Shown here: piece by piece, positions 35,181-44,781 of the stretch
Layout of the letters: the number at the start of each line of letters is the position of its first letter
Numbering within the stretch: the stretch's first letter is position 1
Source: Rhodococcus_F sp040656415
GTDB lineage: Bacteria; Actinomycetota; Actinomycetes; Mycobacteriales; Mycobacteriaceae
Direction of reading: 5' to 3'
Assembly: GCF_040656415.1 (NCBI RefSeq)
Contig: NZ_JBFAMC010000001.1
Span: 310,001 to 374,000 of the forward strand
Length of the DNA: 64,000 nucleotides
Translations under genes and position numbers: made by a program
The notes under the pieces: generated by a model
Told to the model about the DNA's origin: nothing
Databases searched by the model: none
Seen by the model: the letters and a program-made list of their open reading frames with translations, nothing else

Positions 35181-36377
35181 ATGCCACGCCAGACCCTCAC
35201 CAGCTCAGCGGTCGCTGGGGTGACGATGGTGACGGCGGGCTCGATGATCGCGAATATCGCCTCCTACCTGCTGCATTTGCCCGCGAGCCGTTGGCTCGGC
35301 CCTTCTGGGTACGGGGAGTTCGCGAGTCTGTTGGCCGCCCAACTGGTCCTCGCCGTGCCTGCGCTCGCGTTGCAGACCGTGGTCGCACGTGAGGTGGTCC
35401 GGGGAAAGGGTGCCCACGCCGTGCGACTGCTCGGGTACCGATGTGCCGTGATCGTCGCGGTGGTGGCCGCAGTTCTCGTCCCCGTGGTCTCGGTAGCACT
35501 CGACACCGGCTTTCTTGCCACATCCTCGGCGCTGATCGCAGCCCCGCTGCTGGTCCTGCTCGCCACCGAGCAGGGGCTCCTGCAGGGTGCGGCGCGTTTC
35601 GGTCCGTTGAGCGGCGTCCTCGCAGCTGCAGGCGTCGCCAAGGTGGTTCCAGCCGTCGTGGTGCTGGCCGCAGGGGCCGGGCCCGGCCTGGCCCTTGCGG
35701 CCAGTGCGGTCGGAACTGGTTTGGTGGCCCTCGTTGCGAGACTGATCGCCGACTCGGGTGTTCAGGGGGAGGCGGGCACTCGAATCGGCGTCGTGGCCGT
35801 CCTGAAGGCGTCGCAGGTGCAGTTGGCGCTGATCGCGCTGTCGTCGATGGACCTCGTGGTGGCCCGGATCGTCCTCAGCAACGACGACGCGGGCCTCTAC
35901 GCCCTCGGCGCAGTTGCCACCAAGGCGGCGTTCTGGCTACCCCAGGCCGTCGGTGTGGTCCTCTATCCCCGAATGGCGAACCCTGCACAATCTGTGCAGG
36001 CAATCCGATCGGCTCTGGCAATTCTCGTGGGCTTGGGCGCGGTGCTCGTGGCGGGGGTCGCGGTGGCCGCACCCCTCGTTCCACTCGTCGTCGGCTCCGC
36101 CTACCAGCCTGTCCAGTCGCTTCTGTGGGCTTTCGCGTTGCAGGGTGCCTGTTTGGCCGTCCTGCAGGGGGCACTTCTATCGGCGATCGCGGGTGAGCGA
36201 ACTCACCTGGCGGCGATTGCCTGGGGCGGATTGGCAGTTGAGATGACAGCCATGCTCACCGTCGCGTCCACTATCGGACAGTTCATCGGAATCGCGGTAG
36301 TAGTGGCAGCGAGCACCGCGCTGGTCGTGGCCGTCCGTGCGGTCCGCGGCGCGCGACGAGATGCCGTGACCGCCTAG
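35181..36377 (+). CDS. polysaccharide-biosynthesis flippase (MOP/MVF superfamily)
   Basis: This is a 398-residue membrane protein with about twelve helices and no large soluble domain. It resembles oligosaccharide flippases (Wzx/polysaccharide_synt type): ANIASYLLHLPASRWLGPSGYGEF near residues 23-46, and later MDLVVARIVLSNDDAGLYALGAVATKAAFWLP, the family's helix 7-8 block. It would flip a lipid-linked glycan. I do not recall a counterpart at this place in M. tuberculosis, so it may be a Rhodococcus-type insertion into the envelope cluster. A bidirectional hairpin follows. Confidence 0.85.
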   Translation: MPRQTLTSSAVAGVTMVTAGSMIANIASYLLHLPASRWLGPSGYGEFASLLAAQLVLAVPALALQTVVAREVVRGKGAHAVRLLGYRCAVIVAVVAAVLVPVVSVALDTGFLATSSALIAAPLLVLLATEQGLLQGAARFGPLSGVLAAAGVAKVVPAVVVLAAGAGPGLALAASAVGTGLVALVARLIADSGVQGEAGTRIGVVAVLKASQVQLALIALSSMDLVVARIVLSNDDAGLYALGAVATKAAFWLPQAVGVVLYPRMANPAQSVQAIRSALAILVGLGAVLVAGVAVAAPLVPLVVGSAYQPVQSLLWAFALQGACLAVLQGALLSAIAGERTHLAAIAWGGLAVEMTAMLTVASTIGQFIGIAVVVAASTALVVAVRAVRGARRDAVTA

Positions 36378-36421
36378 ACCCGACTCGCATCGAGCTGCGG
36401 GCGGTGTGTGCTCCGTGTATG

Positions 36422-36459
36422 CCGAAGGGGACCTCGATCCTCATCGAGGTCCCCTTCGG
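36422..36459. terminator. bidirectional hairpin between flippase and DUF3068 genes
   Basis: A perfect 17-bp stem (36422-36438 with 36443-36459) closes a CCTC loop. It lies 44 bp after the flippase stop and 50 bp before the end of the convergent DUF3068 gene. No T-run is present, as often in actinobacteria. Confidence 0.75.
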
Positions 36460-36509
36460 TACCGATTACGCGACGTTCGGCTGCCCTGCGTTACTGCAGC
36501 CGAACAGCG

Positions 36510-37664
36510 TCACTGTTCGTCGCCCTGCCTACGCGGGTCGGTGACGGGAATCTCTTCCGTCTTGTCCGCGGTCCAGTCGTGCTGCTCCGTGGGGGCATCA
36601 TCATCCTGATAGTGCCGACCCCCCTGGCTCGGGGGCACATCGTCGTCACCGTTGGCGGATGCGGGCTGATCGCTCTTCCCGCCACGAAGTCCCAGAACGA
36701 TTCCGGCGATCAGGGCGATCAGCCCGAGGACGCCGGCGATGATCGGAACGGTGCGACCGAACGTGTTGATCGTATCCAAGCCGTCCCTGGCCTGCTCGAT
36801 CTGAGCCTCGATGGTCTGCTCGTCGAAGGGCAGCGTCGCATTCAGGACGTCGATCTCCGGATTTGCACTGTTCCGGGCATAGTACTGGTGCATTTGTTCC
36901 TGGCCCTTGACGATGACACCGGTCTGGGGCTCGACCCACACGTCGCGCACATTGGCGTACCAGCGAGTCATCGTCACCGGGATGGTGCCACCGGGAACGC
37001 CCCAGGCCTCAGCGGGCAGCGTCAGCTTGTTGGTCGGCGAGTCGACCACCGCCGACAGGTCCACGGGATCGATGGTCTGGCTGTAGTGGTACACCCTCAG
37101 GCCGTTGATCTCCGTCTCCTCGACGAAGTTGATGTCCTGAGTGGTGCGAGAGTTCAGGTCGAAGTAGGGGTAGCTCTTCTGCTCCGAGTCGAACGGGAAC
37201 TTGTACTGCAGTCCGTCGCGCGGAACTTCCTGGGCGGGCTGGTCTGCGTCAACCTGGATGGTGCCCACCGGGTCGTTGGTCGGCATCGACGTCTTGCGGT
37301 CGATGGTGGTGCGGTCCACGATCGCGGACAGCAGGCCGGTGTCGCCCTGCACGTCGGTGCGGAACAGTGTCTGACCTGCCTGCAGCGTGACCTCTGTGGC
37401 GTTGGAAGGCTCTTCGGTGGTCACATAGCGCTGCGACACCAGAGGAACGTCGGTATCGACCTGCGCACTGCCCGCGAGAAGAGACGCCGCGTCGAGCACG
37501 CTGCCGGTCCCCGAGGCGATCGTGGTCACTTCCAGGTCCAGGGGCGTCTTCTTCAACTGGCCCACCGTGTAGGTGGGAATGAGAATAGCGACGGCCAAGA
37601 GGAAGGCACCGAGGCCCACCAGAATAGAAGCAAGTATCCGGCTCGGCCCTGAGCGCTTCGCCAT
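36510..37664 (-). CDS. DUF3068 / PorA-family protein, Rv0227c type
   Basis: This 384-residue protein is anchored by an N-terminal helix (residues 10-32) and a C-terminal helix (about 322-344). A large extracytoplasmic region of DUF3068 type lies between them, and an acidic cytoplasmic tail follows. Family blocks are YPYFDLNSRTTQDINFVEET, YHYSQTIDPVDL and MTRWYANVRDVWVEPQTGVIV. Databases often call it PorA family, but a channel role is not shown by sequence. It is convergent with the flippase and divergent from the acyltransferase, as Rv0227c and Rv0228 are in mycobacteria. Confidence 0.88.
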   Translation of the reverse strand: MAKRSGPSRILASILVGLGAFLLAVAILIPTYTVGQLKKTPLDLEVTTIASGTGSVLDAASLLAGSAQVDTDVPLVSQRYVTTEEPSNATEVTLQAGQTLFRTDVQGDTGLLSAIVDRTTIDRKTSMPTNDPVGTIQVDADQPAQEVPRDGLQYKFPFDSEQKSYPYFDLNSRTTQDINFVEETEINGLRVYHYSQTIDPVDLSAVVDSPTNKLTLPAEAWGVPGGTIPVTMTRWYANVRDVWVEPQTGVIVKGQEQMHQYYARNSANPEIDVLNATLPFDEQTIEAQIEQARDGLDTINTFGRTVPIIAGVLGLIALIAGIVLGLRGGKSDQPASANGDDDVPPSQGGRHYQDDDAPTEQHDWTADKTEEIPVTDPRRQGDEQ

Positions 37665-37884
37665 GCTGTCTCTCCTAACTCAAATCTGTCGATTGAGATT
37701 CCCCCACCGGCAGCATGGCTGCACGGATCGCATGGAGTCCATATCGACACCACGTGAGGCAAAACACTAACAGTCCCGGGTGCTTGTTTGCCGCATCGGA
37801 TAGTAGTCGCGTCGCCGGATTCACAATGAGCTGGCATGGTAGGAGTTTTTCGTCACAGCGCAGGTGTTAGGCACACTGTTCCTG

Positions 37885-39099
37885 ATGAGTACATCGGTCA
37901 CGAAAATGGAAACACCTGCGCCCCCTGCCGCACCGGTCCCTCGCGGCTTCATTCCTGCGCTCGAAGGGCTGCGCGGTGTCGTGGCGCTCGGTGTGCTGGT
38001 GACGCACGTCGCGTTCCAAACCGGGTTTACGCAGGTTCCCGTCGTGGGGCGAATGGTCGAACGATTGGACCTGACGGTGGCGGTGTTCTTCGCGTTGTCA
38101 GGATTCCTGTTGTGGCGCAGCCACGCGGCGGCGGCCCGTGGCATGGGTCCGACGCCGAACGTCTTCCACTACTGGATCTCGCGTGTGACGCGCATCCTGC
38201 CGGCGTACTGGGTTGCGGTGGTCGTGGTGCTCCTGTTTCTGCCGACTGCCGACGGGAGCTTTCGTACGTGGTGGGCGAACCTGGGCCTGGTCCAGGTGTT
38301 CGTGCCGCTCACGCTGACCAGCGGCCTGACCCAGATGTGGAGTCTGTCGGTGGAGGTGGCCTTCTACCTGACGCTCCCGTTACTGGCAATCATGCTGTTC
38401 CGGTTGCGGGGTTCGGCTGCGCGGCTGCGTGTTCCGGTGATACTCGCGATGATCGCGGTGAGCCTGGTGTGGGCGTTCCTGCCCGTCCCGGCCCCGAATG
38501 GTATACATCACGAAAACTGGTTGCCTGGCTATCTGCCGTGGTTCGGATCCGGGATGTTGCTGGCAGAGTTGTCGGTAAGTTCGCCGGGAAGAATCCACCG
38601 CTGGGCGCGACACCGGGTCCGGATGTCTCTGGTAGCCGCGACGGCATTCGTGCTCACGGCGACCGATCTTGCGGGGCCCGCGGGGCTGGAGCGTCTCGAG
38701 CCGTGGCAGTTCGCCATCAAGGTCGTGCTGGGAGCGGTCATCAGTTTCATGCTCATGGCCCCGTTGGTACTGTCCGACAGGTCGCGGCCCCGGTTCCTCG
38801 AAAGTCCTGTCGCGTTGGCTGTCGGCCGCTGGTCGTACGGCATCTTCATCTGGCATCTCGCGGTGCTTGCGACGGTCTTTCAGGTATTCGGTCTGGTGCC
38901 GTTCGCCGGCAACTTCGCGTATGCCCTGGCGCTTACTGCCCTGATGAGCATCGCGGTTGCGTCGGCAAGCTACGCATTGGTGGAAGAACCGGCACGCCGC
39001 GCGGTAAGGCGCTGGGAGATGCGGCGCAACAGTGTCGTACGCCCCAGCGGCAACACGGCCAGCCCCGTGGCAACCAGTGCAACCAGCAGCGGGAACTGA
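37885..39099 (+). CDS. acyltransferase family 3 membrane protein, Rv0228 type
   Basis: This protein of about 404 residues has ten or so helices and the acyltransferase-3 fold, which moves acyl groups onto extracytoplasmic glycans. The motif region is FIPALEGLRGVVALGVLVTHV near the N-terminus, with the conserved R-x10-H in LRGVVALGVLVTH, and then FFALSGFLLWR. The ATG at 37885 is chosen; a GTG at 37864 is an alternative. Its last 130 bases overlap the end of aftD on the other strand. It probably decorates arabinogalactan, lipoarabinomannan or another envelope glycan. Confidence 0.9.
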   Translation: MSTSVTKMETPAPPAAPVPRGFIPALEGLRGVVALGVLVTHVAFQTGFTQVPVVGRMVERLDLTVAVFFALSGFLLWRSHAAAARGMGPTPNVFHYWISRVTRILPAYWVAVVVVLLFLPTADGSFRTWWANLGLVQVFVPLTLTSGLTQMWSLSVEVAFYLTLPLLAIMLFRLRGSAARLRVPVILAMIAVSLVWAFLPVPAPNGIHHENWLPGYLPWFGSGMLLAELSVSSPGRIHRWARHRVRMSLVAATAFVLTATDLAGPAGLERLEPWQFAIKVVLGAVISFMLMAPLVLSDRSRPRFLESPVALAVGRWSYGIFIWHLAVLATVFQVFGLVPFAGNFAYALALTALMSIAVASASYALVEEPARRAVRRWEMRRNSVVRPSGNTASPVATSATSSGN

Positions 39100-42000
39100 A
39101 CGAGGAACGAGTGCCCGACGTATCCGTCGGGCGCACGCCACGGGCCGGTGGACAGTATCGCCATGCCGAGCATCGCCGACGCACCGGCGATGCCGACCAG
39201 GATCCGTGCGGTGGCGGTGGTTCCGCGTAGGCGGACGAGCGCGGCGACGAGCGCGGTCATCGTGACAGTCGTCGCCGCCCCGACGAGTCCGCCGATCAGG
39301 GTGGCTGTGGCCAGGATTCCCAGCCATCCGACCGAGGCGCTGGCCCACGGCCTGGGCGGCGAACCCGGGTCACGCCCGCGACTCGGCGAGCGACGCGGCC
39401 ACAGTGCAACGGCGATCAAAGGGATGAGCAGCAGCAAGCCACCGAAGATTCCCAGTCTGTACCACCGATCGGTGGGGAAGTCGAGGCTCAGCGTGCCTTC
39501 GGTTCCTGCAGGAACAATCCACCCCTGCTGCCATCCGTCCACAACGACCGGAGTCAGTTCGGTGCCGTCAGGGGCTGTCGCGACCCAGCCGATATTGGTG
39601 CTCTCAGGAACGACGACCAGGCGCTCCGAGTCCGAGCGCTCAATAGTCAGTTCCCGGTGGTTCTCGGTCCACGCGGTCGTTGCGACCTGCTCGGTCGGAA
39701 CCGACGATGGCTGCGCCCCTGCGTTGAGCCGCAAACTGTCGACGAAGAACGCAGGCCCCGGTTCCACCGAGACGTCCTGGGAGCCGGCGTCCAGAGTCAC
39801 CGGAAAGCCTGGGTCGCACACGGTAGCGGGTATCGGAGCGCCGGAGAGAATCTGTTCGACAGGTGCAGTGATGCTGGTACGAACCGCTTGGCCGCCGATC
39901 GAGATCACAGGCCCCTCGGCGCAGGATACGGATACGGTTCGGGCGCCCGGATCGTCGGTCGGGCCCGAACCGGGCAGCAGTGTGCCGTCCTGACCCAGCA
40001 CTGCGACATCCGCGAGTCCGGCCGGCTGTGGCTGAGCGAATCCGAGAACGTTCCTGTCGATGATGTTCGGCCAGGACACCAGACTGAGCACTATCCGGTC
40101 GGTCACCAACGGTTCGAGGGAGACGGTTCCGTCATCCTCATCCACGTCACGCACCTGCGGACCGCTCCCCAGGTCGACGGCGACCCGGTCTGGGGCGGAT
40201 GGTACGCGGCCCAGACTCGGTGTCAGTTCGAGACCTGTGACGAGCGTGGGTTCGGGAAGGTCGATGACGAGGGTGGGTTTCGAGCCCGCACCGCTCAAGG
40301 TCTCCAGCGCCGAAAACCAGCTGGTTCGCACGTCCCCGTCGGTCGCGGCGAATGCGGAACCACGCAGGTCACCGATGTCGCTGGTACCGTGCGCGGTGGG
40401 CCGATCCTGTTGGGTGAGCAACTCCTCTAGCGCGGCCCCCTGTCGAGCCCGCACCGTTAGTTGAGGTGTGACCGTAGTTGTTTCGGGTACCGACAACGTT
40501 CGTTCGAAGACGCCGACCTCTTCGGGCGGCAGGAGGAGGGCGTTGCTGCACCGGACTCGGTCGGGGGCCTCCGCGCAGGCGCTCCGGCCAGGAAGTTCCT
40601 GGCTCAGGTCCCAACTGGAGACGGACGCCCCAGCAGGAGTAGGGGGCAGCGCCGTGTGATACCGAATAGGGATGGTGACAGGGGCCCCTGGATCCGAGAA
40701 GTCCTCCACCGACAACTCACTGATTCCGAACTGCGTTCCCGCGGAGCCGTTTTGGGTCCGGGTCGCGGTTATCCGCACCCAGGGCGTGGCACCTCCCGGC
40801 ACGGATACCGTGATCGGCTCTCCTGGGGCGTCCACCTTCACTGCCGTGGTGCCGTTGGGCGTTGACACCTCCATCCAACGCACGGGGACGCCGATCGCGG
40901 CAGGGCTCGTGGTGATGTGGAGTAGAGAACTGGTGAGTGGGGTGTCGAAGTCGATCTGGAGCCACTGGCCGAGCGCTCGCTCCATGACGTTACTGAACCA
41001 ACCCGTCGCAGGGTCACCGTCCACGGTAGCCGCAGCACTGCTCGCTGGGGACACGTCGCCCAGTTGGGTGGCGTCGGACGCGGCGCTGGAAACGCTCAGT
41101 CTCGCGCCTTCCCACTGCCCCTCCACCAAAGGCGTGTCAGCGACCGCGTAATCGGGCACCAGATTGAAGGTGCGCCGCGGGTCGTCGGGAGTGCGCAGCG
41201 CCGAACTGTGATTGTCGACCTGCCCGTAGTCGGTTTCACGGTCTCTGGGGGTGTCGGTGACGATGACGTCGTCGACCGACAATCCGGCCCGTTCCGCATC
41301 GGCCGCCAGTAGCACGGGTCCGTCCCCGGGCAGTACATCGTTCTCCCGTAGACGCTGCAGCGACTCCGGACCTCCTTGCACGCGGGGAATCCCGTCGAGG
41401 TCCGCCGTATACGGACCGCTGGTGACCGGAGAGCCATCTGGCATCGACACCTCGAAGATCTCGATGGCCGGGTATCGGGGCCTCAAGTCGTTGTCGACCA
41501 CCATGCCCTCGACTTCTCGGGGCCCGATGTCCTCGCCGAACTCGGCGACCAGCTCGAATCCGGGGGAACCGGTGATCGCCTGGTGGACCAGTATGGGCCG
41601 GGCCGACCGCGACGTGTCGGGGTCGAGATCGTTTCGGAGGACGAGGTAGTGGATGCCCTGCCCCAGCAGGGTTTGCGCCATGCCGTCCGAGGGCCTGCCG
41701 TCCGCGATGAGTCGCTGGATGGAATCCATCGCCCGAATGGCGCCGGGAGGGATGAGGGGGACCGCATCGCGTGAGGCCCACGGTGTGGATGCCAGCGCCT
41801 GTAAGGGCTCGTCTCGGGTAAGTCCCCAAACCTGGCTACCGAACGGTGCGCCTGGAACGAGGAGAGCGCGCTTCGCGTCGGAGGCGTCGGGACTCGTGCC
41901 CCCGGCATTGTCCGCCAACCACGTGGCGGCCTGATGCCAGTAGTCGGGTACAGCGGTGTAGGTGCCGCGAGGGGCGAGTTTGCCGGTCCATGCCAGCGAC

Positions 42001-43307
42001 GTCGCCAGGGTGAGGGCGACAAGGATCAGGCTGGCGACCGCAACCATGGGTTCGCGTTCGGGGTGTGCGGCCGCGCTGCGCCAGCGCGCGCGCGGTACCG
42101 ATCCGGGCAGCGGAACCTTCGCCAGTAGATGCGCCAGGCCGAGGACGAGCGGCAACCGGACGAGCGGCTCGAGTTTGTGCACGTTCCTCAGGGGGGCACC
42201 GCCCGAGTCGAGGAACAGTCGCACCTGGTCGGCGAACGGGGAGCTCAGCTCGCCGACGTATCCGGCTGCAAGGCCCGCGACACCGACCAAAAGGATCAGT
42301 GTCAGCCGTCCGCGAGCGGGCATCGATCGCATGCACAGCCCGGCAAGACCTGCGGCGGCAATGAGGCCTGTTGCGGCGACCGCCGCGGGTTGGGTGACGA
42401 GGACGGCGCCGGCAATGCGTTCGGGGGAGACGAACGGGGTCCAACTGTCGGTGCCGCGCAGGACTTCGGCCAGCGTCGTCCATTGCGTCGTCACCGAGGA
42501 GGACTCGATGTAGTCGAGGAACGGGGGGCTCACCTTGCCGAGTAGGAGCAACGGAACGATCCACCAGATGGTGGCCAGGATCAGGAACGGCAACCACCAC
42601 GCCGTGAACGTCCACCATCGACGGTTCGGCCGGTGGGAAATCCACCACAGGGCCGCGACGAGGCATGCTGCCAGGGTCGCGACTGCGTTGACGGCACCCA
42701 TCAGCGCGACCGCCAGTGCGGACTGCGCGGCCAATCGTGCGGGTGAGCGCAAGGACGGGTCCCCGCGCCCGACACCACTCACACGACCTGTGTTGCCAAC
42801 CTGCCCGAAGGCCAAGATCAGTGGCAGAAGCACCCACGGTGCCAGCATCATCGGGAGGGTTTCCGACGAGATCGAACCCAATGTGGTCAGGACCCGGGGG
42901 GAGAACGCGAATGCGACTGCGGCGATGAGGCGGGAGGAGCGACTACCTATGCCCAGAGCCTCGGCGACCCGGATGATCCCCCAGAACCCGGCAACGAGCA
43001 GTAGGGCCCACCACACACGCTGAGTGATCCATGCCGGAACGTTCAGGATGTCGCCGAGCGCGAAGAACGAACCGTGCGGGAAAAAGTACCCGTAGGCCTG
43101 GTTCTGGACCTGGCCCATCGGAGCCTGGCTGCTCCACTGATGTGCCGCCCGCTCGAGGAATCCGATCGGATTCTGGGAGAGGTCGTACTTGGTATCGGCG
43201 GCCAGCCGGCCCGGGGATTGAAGAAGGGTGAGAAGAAGCGCTACGACAGAGGCGCCGAACAGCCACCGTCGTGACAGAGGCTCCCCGGAGGGCGCCATGG
43301 AGTACAT
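38970..43307 (-). CDS. aftD: AftD-type alpha-(1->3)-arabinofuranosyltransferase
   Basis: This very large protein (about 1445 residues) has a GT-C membrane domain in the first 480 residues with about 11-12 helices. An extended extracytoplasmic part contains discoidin/F5-8C-like carbohydrate-binding modules (LGQWLQIDFDTPLTSSLLHI near 790 and KPTLVIDLPEPTLVTGLEL near 1015). More helices lie at the C-terminus. It matches AftD, which adds alpha-1,3-linked arabinofuranose branches to arabinogalactan and lipoarabinomannan from decaprenyl-phosphoryl-arabinose. The start is uncertain: ATG 43307 is chosen, and TTG 43373 would overlap the DUF2613 gene by 20 bp. Its 3' end overlaps the acyltransferase. 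Confidence 0.93.
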   Translation of the reverse strand: MYSMAPSGEPLSRRWLFGASVVALLLTLLQSPGRLAADTKYDLSQNPIGFLERAAHQWSSQAPMGQVQNQAYGYFFPHGSFFALGDILNVPAWITQRVWWALLLVAGFWGIIRVAEALGIGSRSSRLIAAVAFAFSPRVLTTLGSISSETLPMMLAPWVLLPLILAFGQVGNTGRVSGVGRGDPSLRSPARLAAQSALAVALMGAVNAVATLAACLVAALWWISHRPNRRWWTFTAWWLPFLILATIWWIVPLLLLGKVSPPFLDYIESSSVTTQWTTLAEVLRGTDSWTPFVSPERIAGAVLVTQPAAVAATGLIAAAGLAGLCMRSMPARGRLTLILLVGVAGLAAGYVGELSSPFADQVRLFLDSGGAPLRNVHKLEPLVRLPLVLGLAHLLAKVPLPGSVPRARWRSAAAHPEREPMVAVASLILVALTLATSLAWTGKLAPRGTYTAVPDYWHQAATWLADNAGGTSPDASDAKRALLVPGAPFGSQVWGLTRDEPLQALASTPWASRDAVPLIPPGAIRAMDSIQRLIADGRPSDGMAQTLLGQGIHYLVLRNDLDPDTSRSARPILVHQAITGSPGFELVAEFGEDIGPREVEGMVVDNDLRPRYPAIEIFEVSMPDGSPVTSGPYTADLDGIPRVQGGPESLQRLRENDVLPGDGPVLLAADAERAGLSVDDVIVTDTPRDRETDYGQVDNHSSALRTPDDPRRTFNLVPDYAVADTPLVEGQWEGARLSVSSAASDATQLGDVSPASSAAATVDGDPATGWFSNVMERALGQWLQIDFDTPLTSSLLHITTSPAAIGVPVRWMEVSTPNGTTAVKVDAPGEPITVSVPGGATPWVRITATRTQNGSAGTQFGISELSVEDFSDPGAPVTIPIRYHTALPPTPAGASVSSWDLSQELPGRSACAEAPDRVRCSNALLLPPEEVGVFERTLSVPETTTVTPQLTVRARQGAALEELLTQQDRPTAHGTSDIGDLRGSAFAATDGDVRTSWFSALETLSGAGSKPTLVIDLPEPTLVTGLELTPSLGRVPSAPDRVAVDLGSGPQVRDVDEDDGTVSLEPLVTDRIVLSLVSWPNIIDRNVLGFAQPQPAGLADVAVLGQDGTLLPGSGPTDDPGARTVSVSCAEGPVISIGGQAVRTSITAPVEQILSGAPIPATVCDPGFPVTLDAGSQDVSVEPGPAFFVDSLRLNAGAQPSSVPTEQVATTAWTENHRELTIERSDSERLVVVPESTNIGWVATAPDGTELTPVVVDGWQQGWIVPAGTEGTLSLDFPTDRWYRLGIFGGLLLLIPLIAVALWPRRSPSRGRDPGSPPRPWASASVGWLGILATATLIGGLVGAATTVTMTALVAALVRLRGTTATARILVGIAGASAMLGMAILSTGPWRAPDGYVGHSFLVQFPLLVALVATGLAVLPLGRTTLLRRISQRLTARRAGSSTNA

Positions 43308-43353
43308 GGCAGCCGAGCCGGGGGAAGTGCGGGAACTCGCGAAGCCGGCTCTC

Positions 43354-43527
43354 TCAGCGGCTGCCGTACTCAACCTGGTTCAGCAGTGAGGAACTTGGGT
43401 TGCCGCCCGGTTCGACCACGGGACGGGTGTTCTGCTGTGCGGCTGCGGTGATGCCGAGCGTCGCCACAGTGCCGAGCGCGAGACCGACCACGGCACTGAC
43501 CGCACCGGGCACAAGGAACTTCCCCAT
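43354..43527 (-). CDS. DUF2613 small exported or membrane protein, Rv0236A type
   Basis: This 57-residue protein has one hydrophobic segment (residues 5-26, LVPGAVSAVVGLALGTVA...) followed by a short polar tail ending in LLNQVEYGSR. Size, sequence style and position directly before aftD match the mycobacterial small secreted protein Rv0236A of the DUF2613 family. A GGGAG site lies before its ATG. It probably accompanies AftD in the membrane; its actual role is unknown. Confidence 0.85.
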   Translation of the reverse strand: MGKFLVPGAVSAVVGLALGTVATLGITAAAQQNTRPVVEPGGNPSSSLLNQVEYGSR

Positions 43528-43598
43528 CAGACATCTCCCACTGTCGTGTCATCGGCGTACACGGTTGCTCCCGCGCACGAACTGCTCGGGTCAAGGTA

Positions 43599-44750
43599 TC
43601 ACCCGGTGACCGCAGAACTGCAGATTGGTGCCCGGTGACCGCGTTCTGTCGCCTCTCCGTCGTGCCCCTTCTCCAGGGCGAGTGCACGGAGCAGGGTGCG
43701 CAGTTTGGTCGTTGTCTCGTCGAGTTCGGATACCGGGTCCGACTCGGAGACGATGCCTCCGCCTGCAGTCGCGATCGCCTCGCGACCGTCCGCGGCGATC
43801 TCTGCGCATCGTATTGCCACCACCCAGTCGCCATCGCCTTCGGCGTCACACCATCCGACGGTGCCGCCGTAGAACCGCCGGTCCTCCTCGATGTCCCTGA
43901 TGGTCGCCAGGGCGAGGTCGGTGGGCGTTCCGCAAACGGCGGGAGTCGGGTGCAAGGCGGTAGCCAGGTTCAGGGCGCTCGTCGCGGGGTCACGCAGCGT
44001 GCCCTCGATCGGGGTATTGAGATGCCACACCTCATGTGTATTGGTCAATACGGGGGAATTCGGAACGGACAGATCCGTGCACAGCGGGGTCAGTACCTCT
44101 CTGATCCAGGCCGTGACGAAAGCGTGCTCGGCCAGGTTCTTGGCGGATTCCAGCAGGGAGCGGCCCTCTTGTTCGTCGGCAGTGGGATCGAGGCGCCGCG
44201 GTGCCGTTCCAGCGAGTGGGCTGCAGGTGACTCGTTGCCCCCGCCTGCTGAGTAGAACTTCGGGACTGGCGCCGACGAGGCTGTGGTCACGGAACCCGGC
44301 GCCGGCAGCAGTGAGGTCAACGGCGAATCCGTTGGCGGTTGGATCCAGGCGAACAAGTCTCGCGACCAACGCCTCCGCGGAGATGGGGGTGTCGGCCCCC
44401 AAAGTGACGCTGCGTGCGGCGACAACTTTTTGGAGAGTGCCCCCGCGCAGGCGCTCGACGAGCGACTGGACGCGGGCCACGTGCTCGGCGGGAGTAGGAA
44501 CCTCCCGGGTCAGGCGCACACTCGGGAGGTCGGGGACGGTGTCGGGTCGCCAGGGCCCCTCGGTGAATTTCCAGGACTCGGGTGCTGTCAGAGCGGCAGG
44601 CTTCTCCGGATCGAACGGCAGAGCACCGACGATCAGCTCCGCATCACCATTCGCCAGCGCGGTGACAGAGGCCGCAGCATTGTCGTATGTGTGCCGCGCG
44701 CCGAACGTACGCAACGTTCGGTCGGCGCGGGAAAGTAGAAAACCGTCCAT
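43599..44750 (-). CDS. isochorismate synthase (chorismate-binding family)
   Basis: This 383-residue enzyme converts chorismate to isochorismate, the first committed step to menaquinone or to salicylate/2,3-dihydroxybenzoate siderophores. Family blocks are LQKVVAARSV, SPEVLLSRRG, CSPLAGTAPR, HLNTPIEGTLR, LHPTPAVCGTP and FYGGTVGWCDAEGDGDWVVAIRCAEI. Length and style fit EntC/DhbC/MenF-type enzymes rather than the salicylate synthase MbtI. No other siderophore or menaquinone gene is in the window, so the pathway is undecided. It lies 31 bp after the universal stress protein gene on the same strand. Confidence 0.92.
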   Translation of the reverse strand: MDGFLLSRADRTLRTFGARHTYDNAAASVTALANGDAELIVGALPFDPEKPAALTAPESWKFTEGPWRPDTVPDLPSVRLTREVPTPAEHVARVQSLVERLRGGTLQKVVAARSVTLGADTPISAEALVARLVRLDPTANGFAVDLTAAGAGFRDHSLVGASPEVLLSRRGQRVTCSPLAGTAPRRLDPTADEQEGRSLLESAKNLAEHAFVTAWIREVLTPLCTDLSVPNSPVLTNTHEVWHLNTPIEGTLRDPATSALNLATALHPTPAVCGTPTDLALATIRDIEEDRRFYGGTVGWCDAEGDGDWVVAIRCAEIAADGREAIATAGGGIVSESDPVSELDETTTKLRTLLRALALEKGHDGEATERGHRAPICSSAVTG

Positions 44751-44781
44751 GGTGGACCTGACAGTAGTCGGGTGCGTCCGA

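Noticed and set aside
37836..39230. 464-codon frame over the acyltransferase gene
   Set aside because: It is a same-strand shadow frame with Arg/Gly/Pro-rich content; the acyltransferase frame has helices and motifs.
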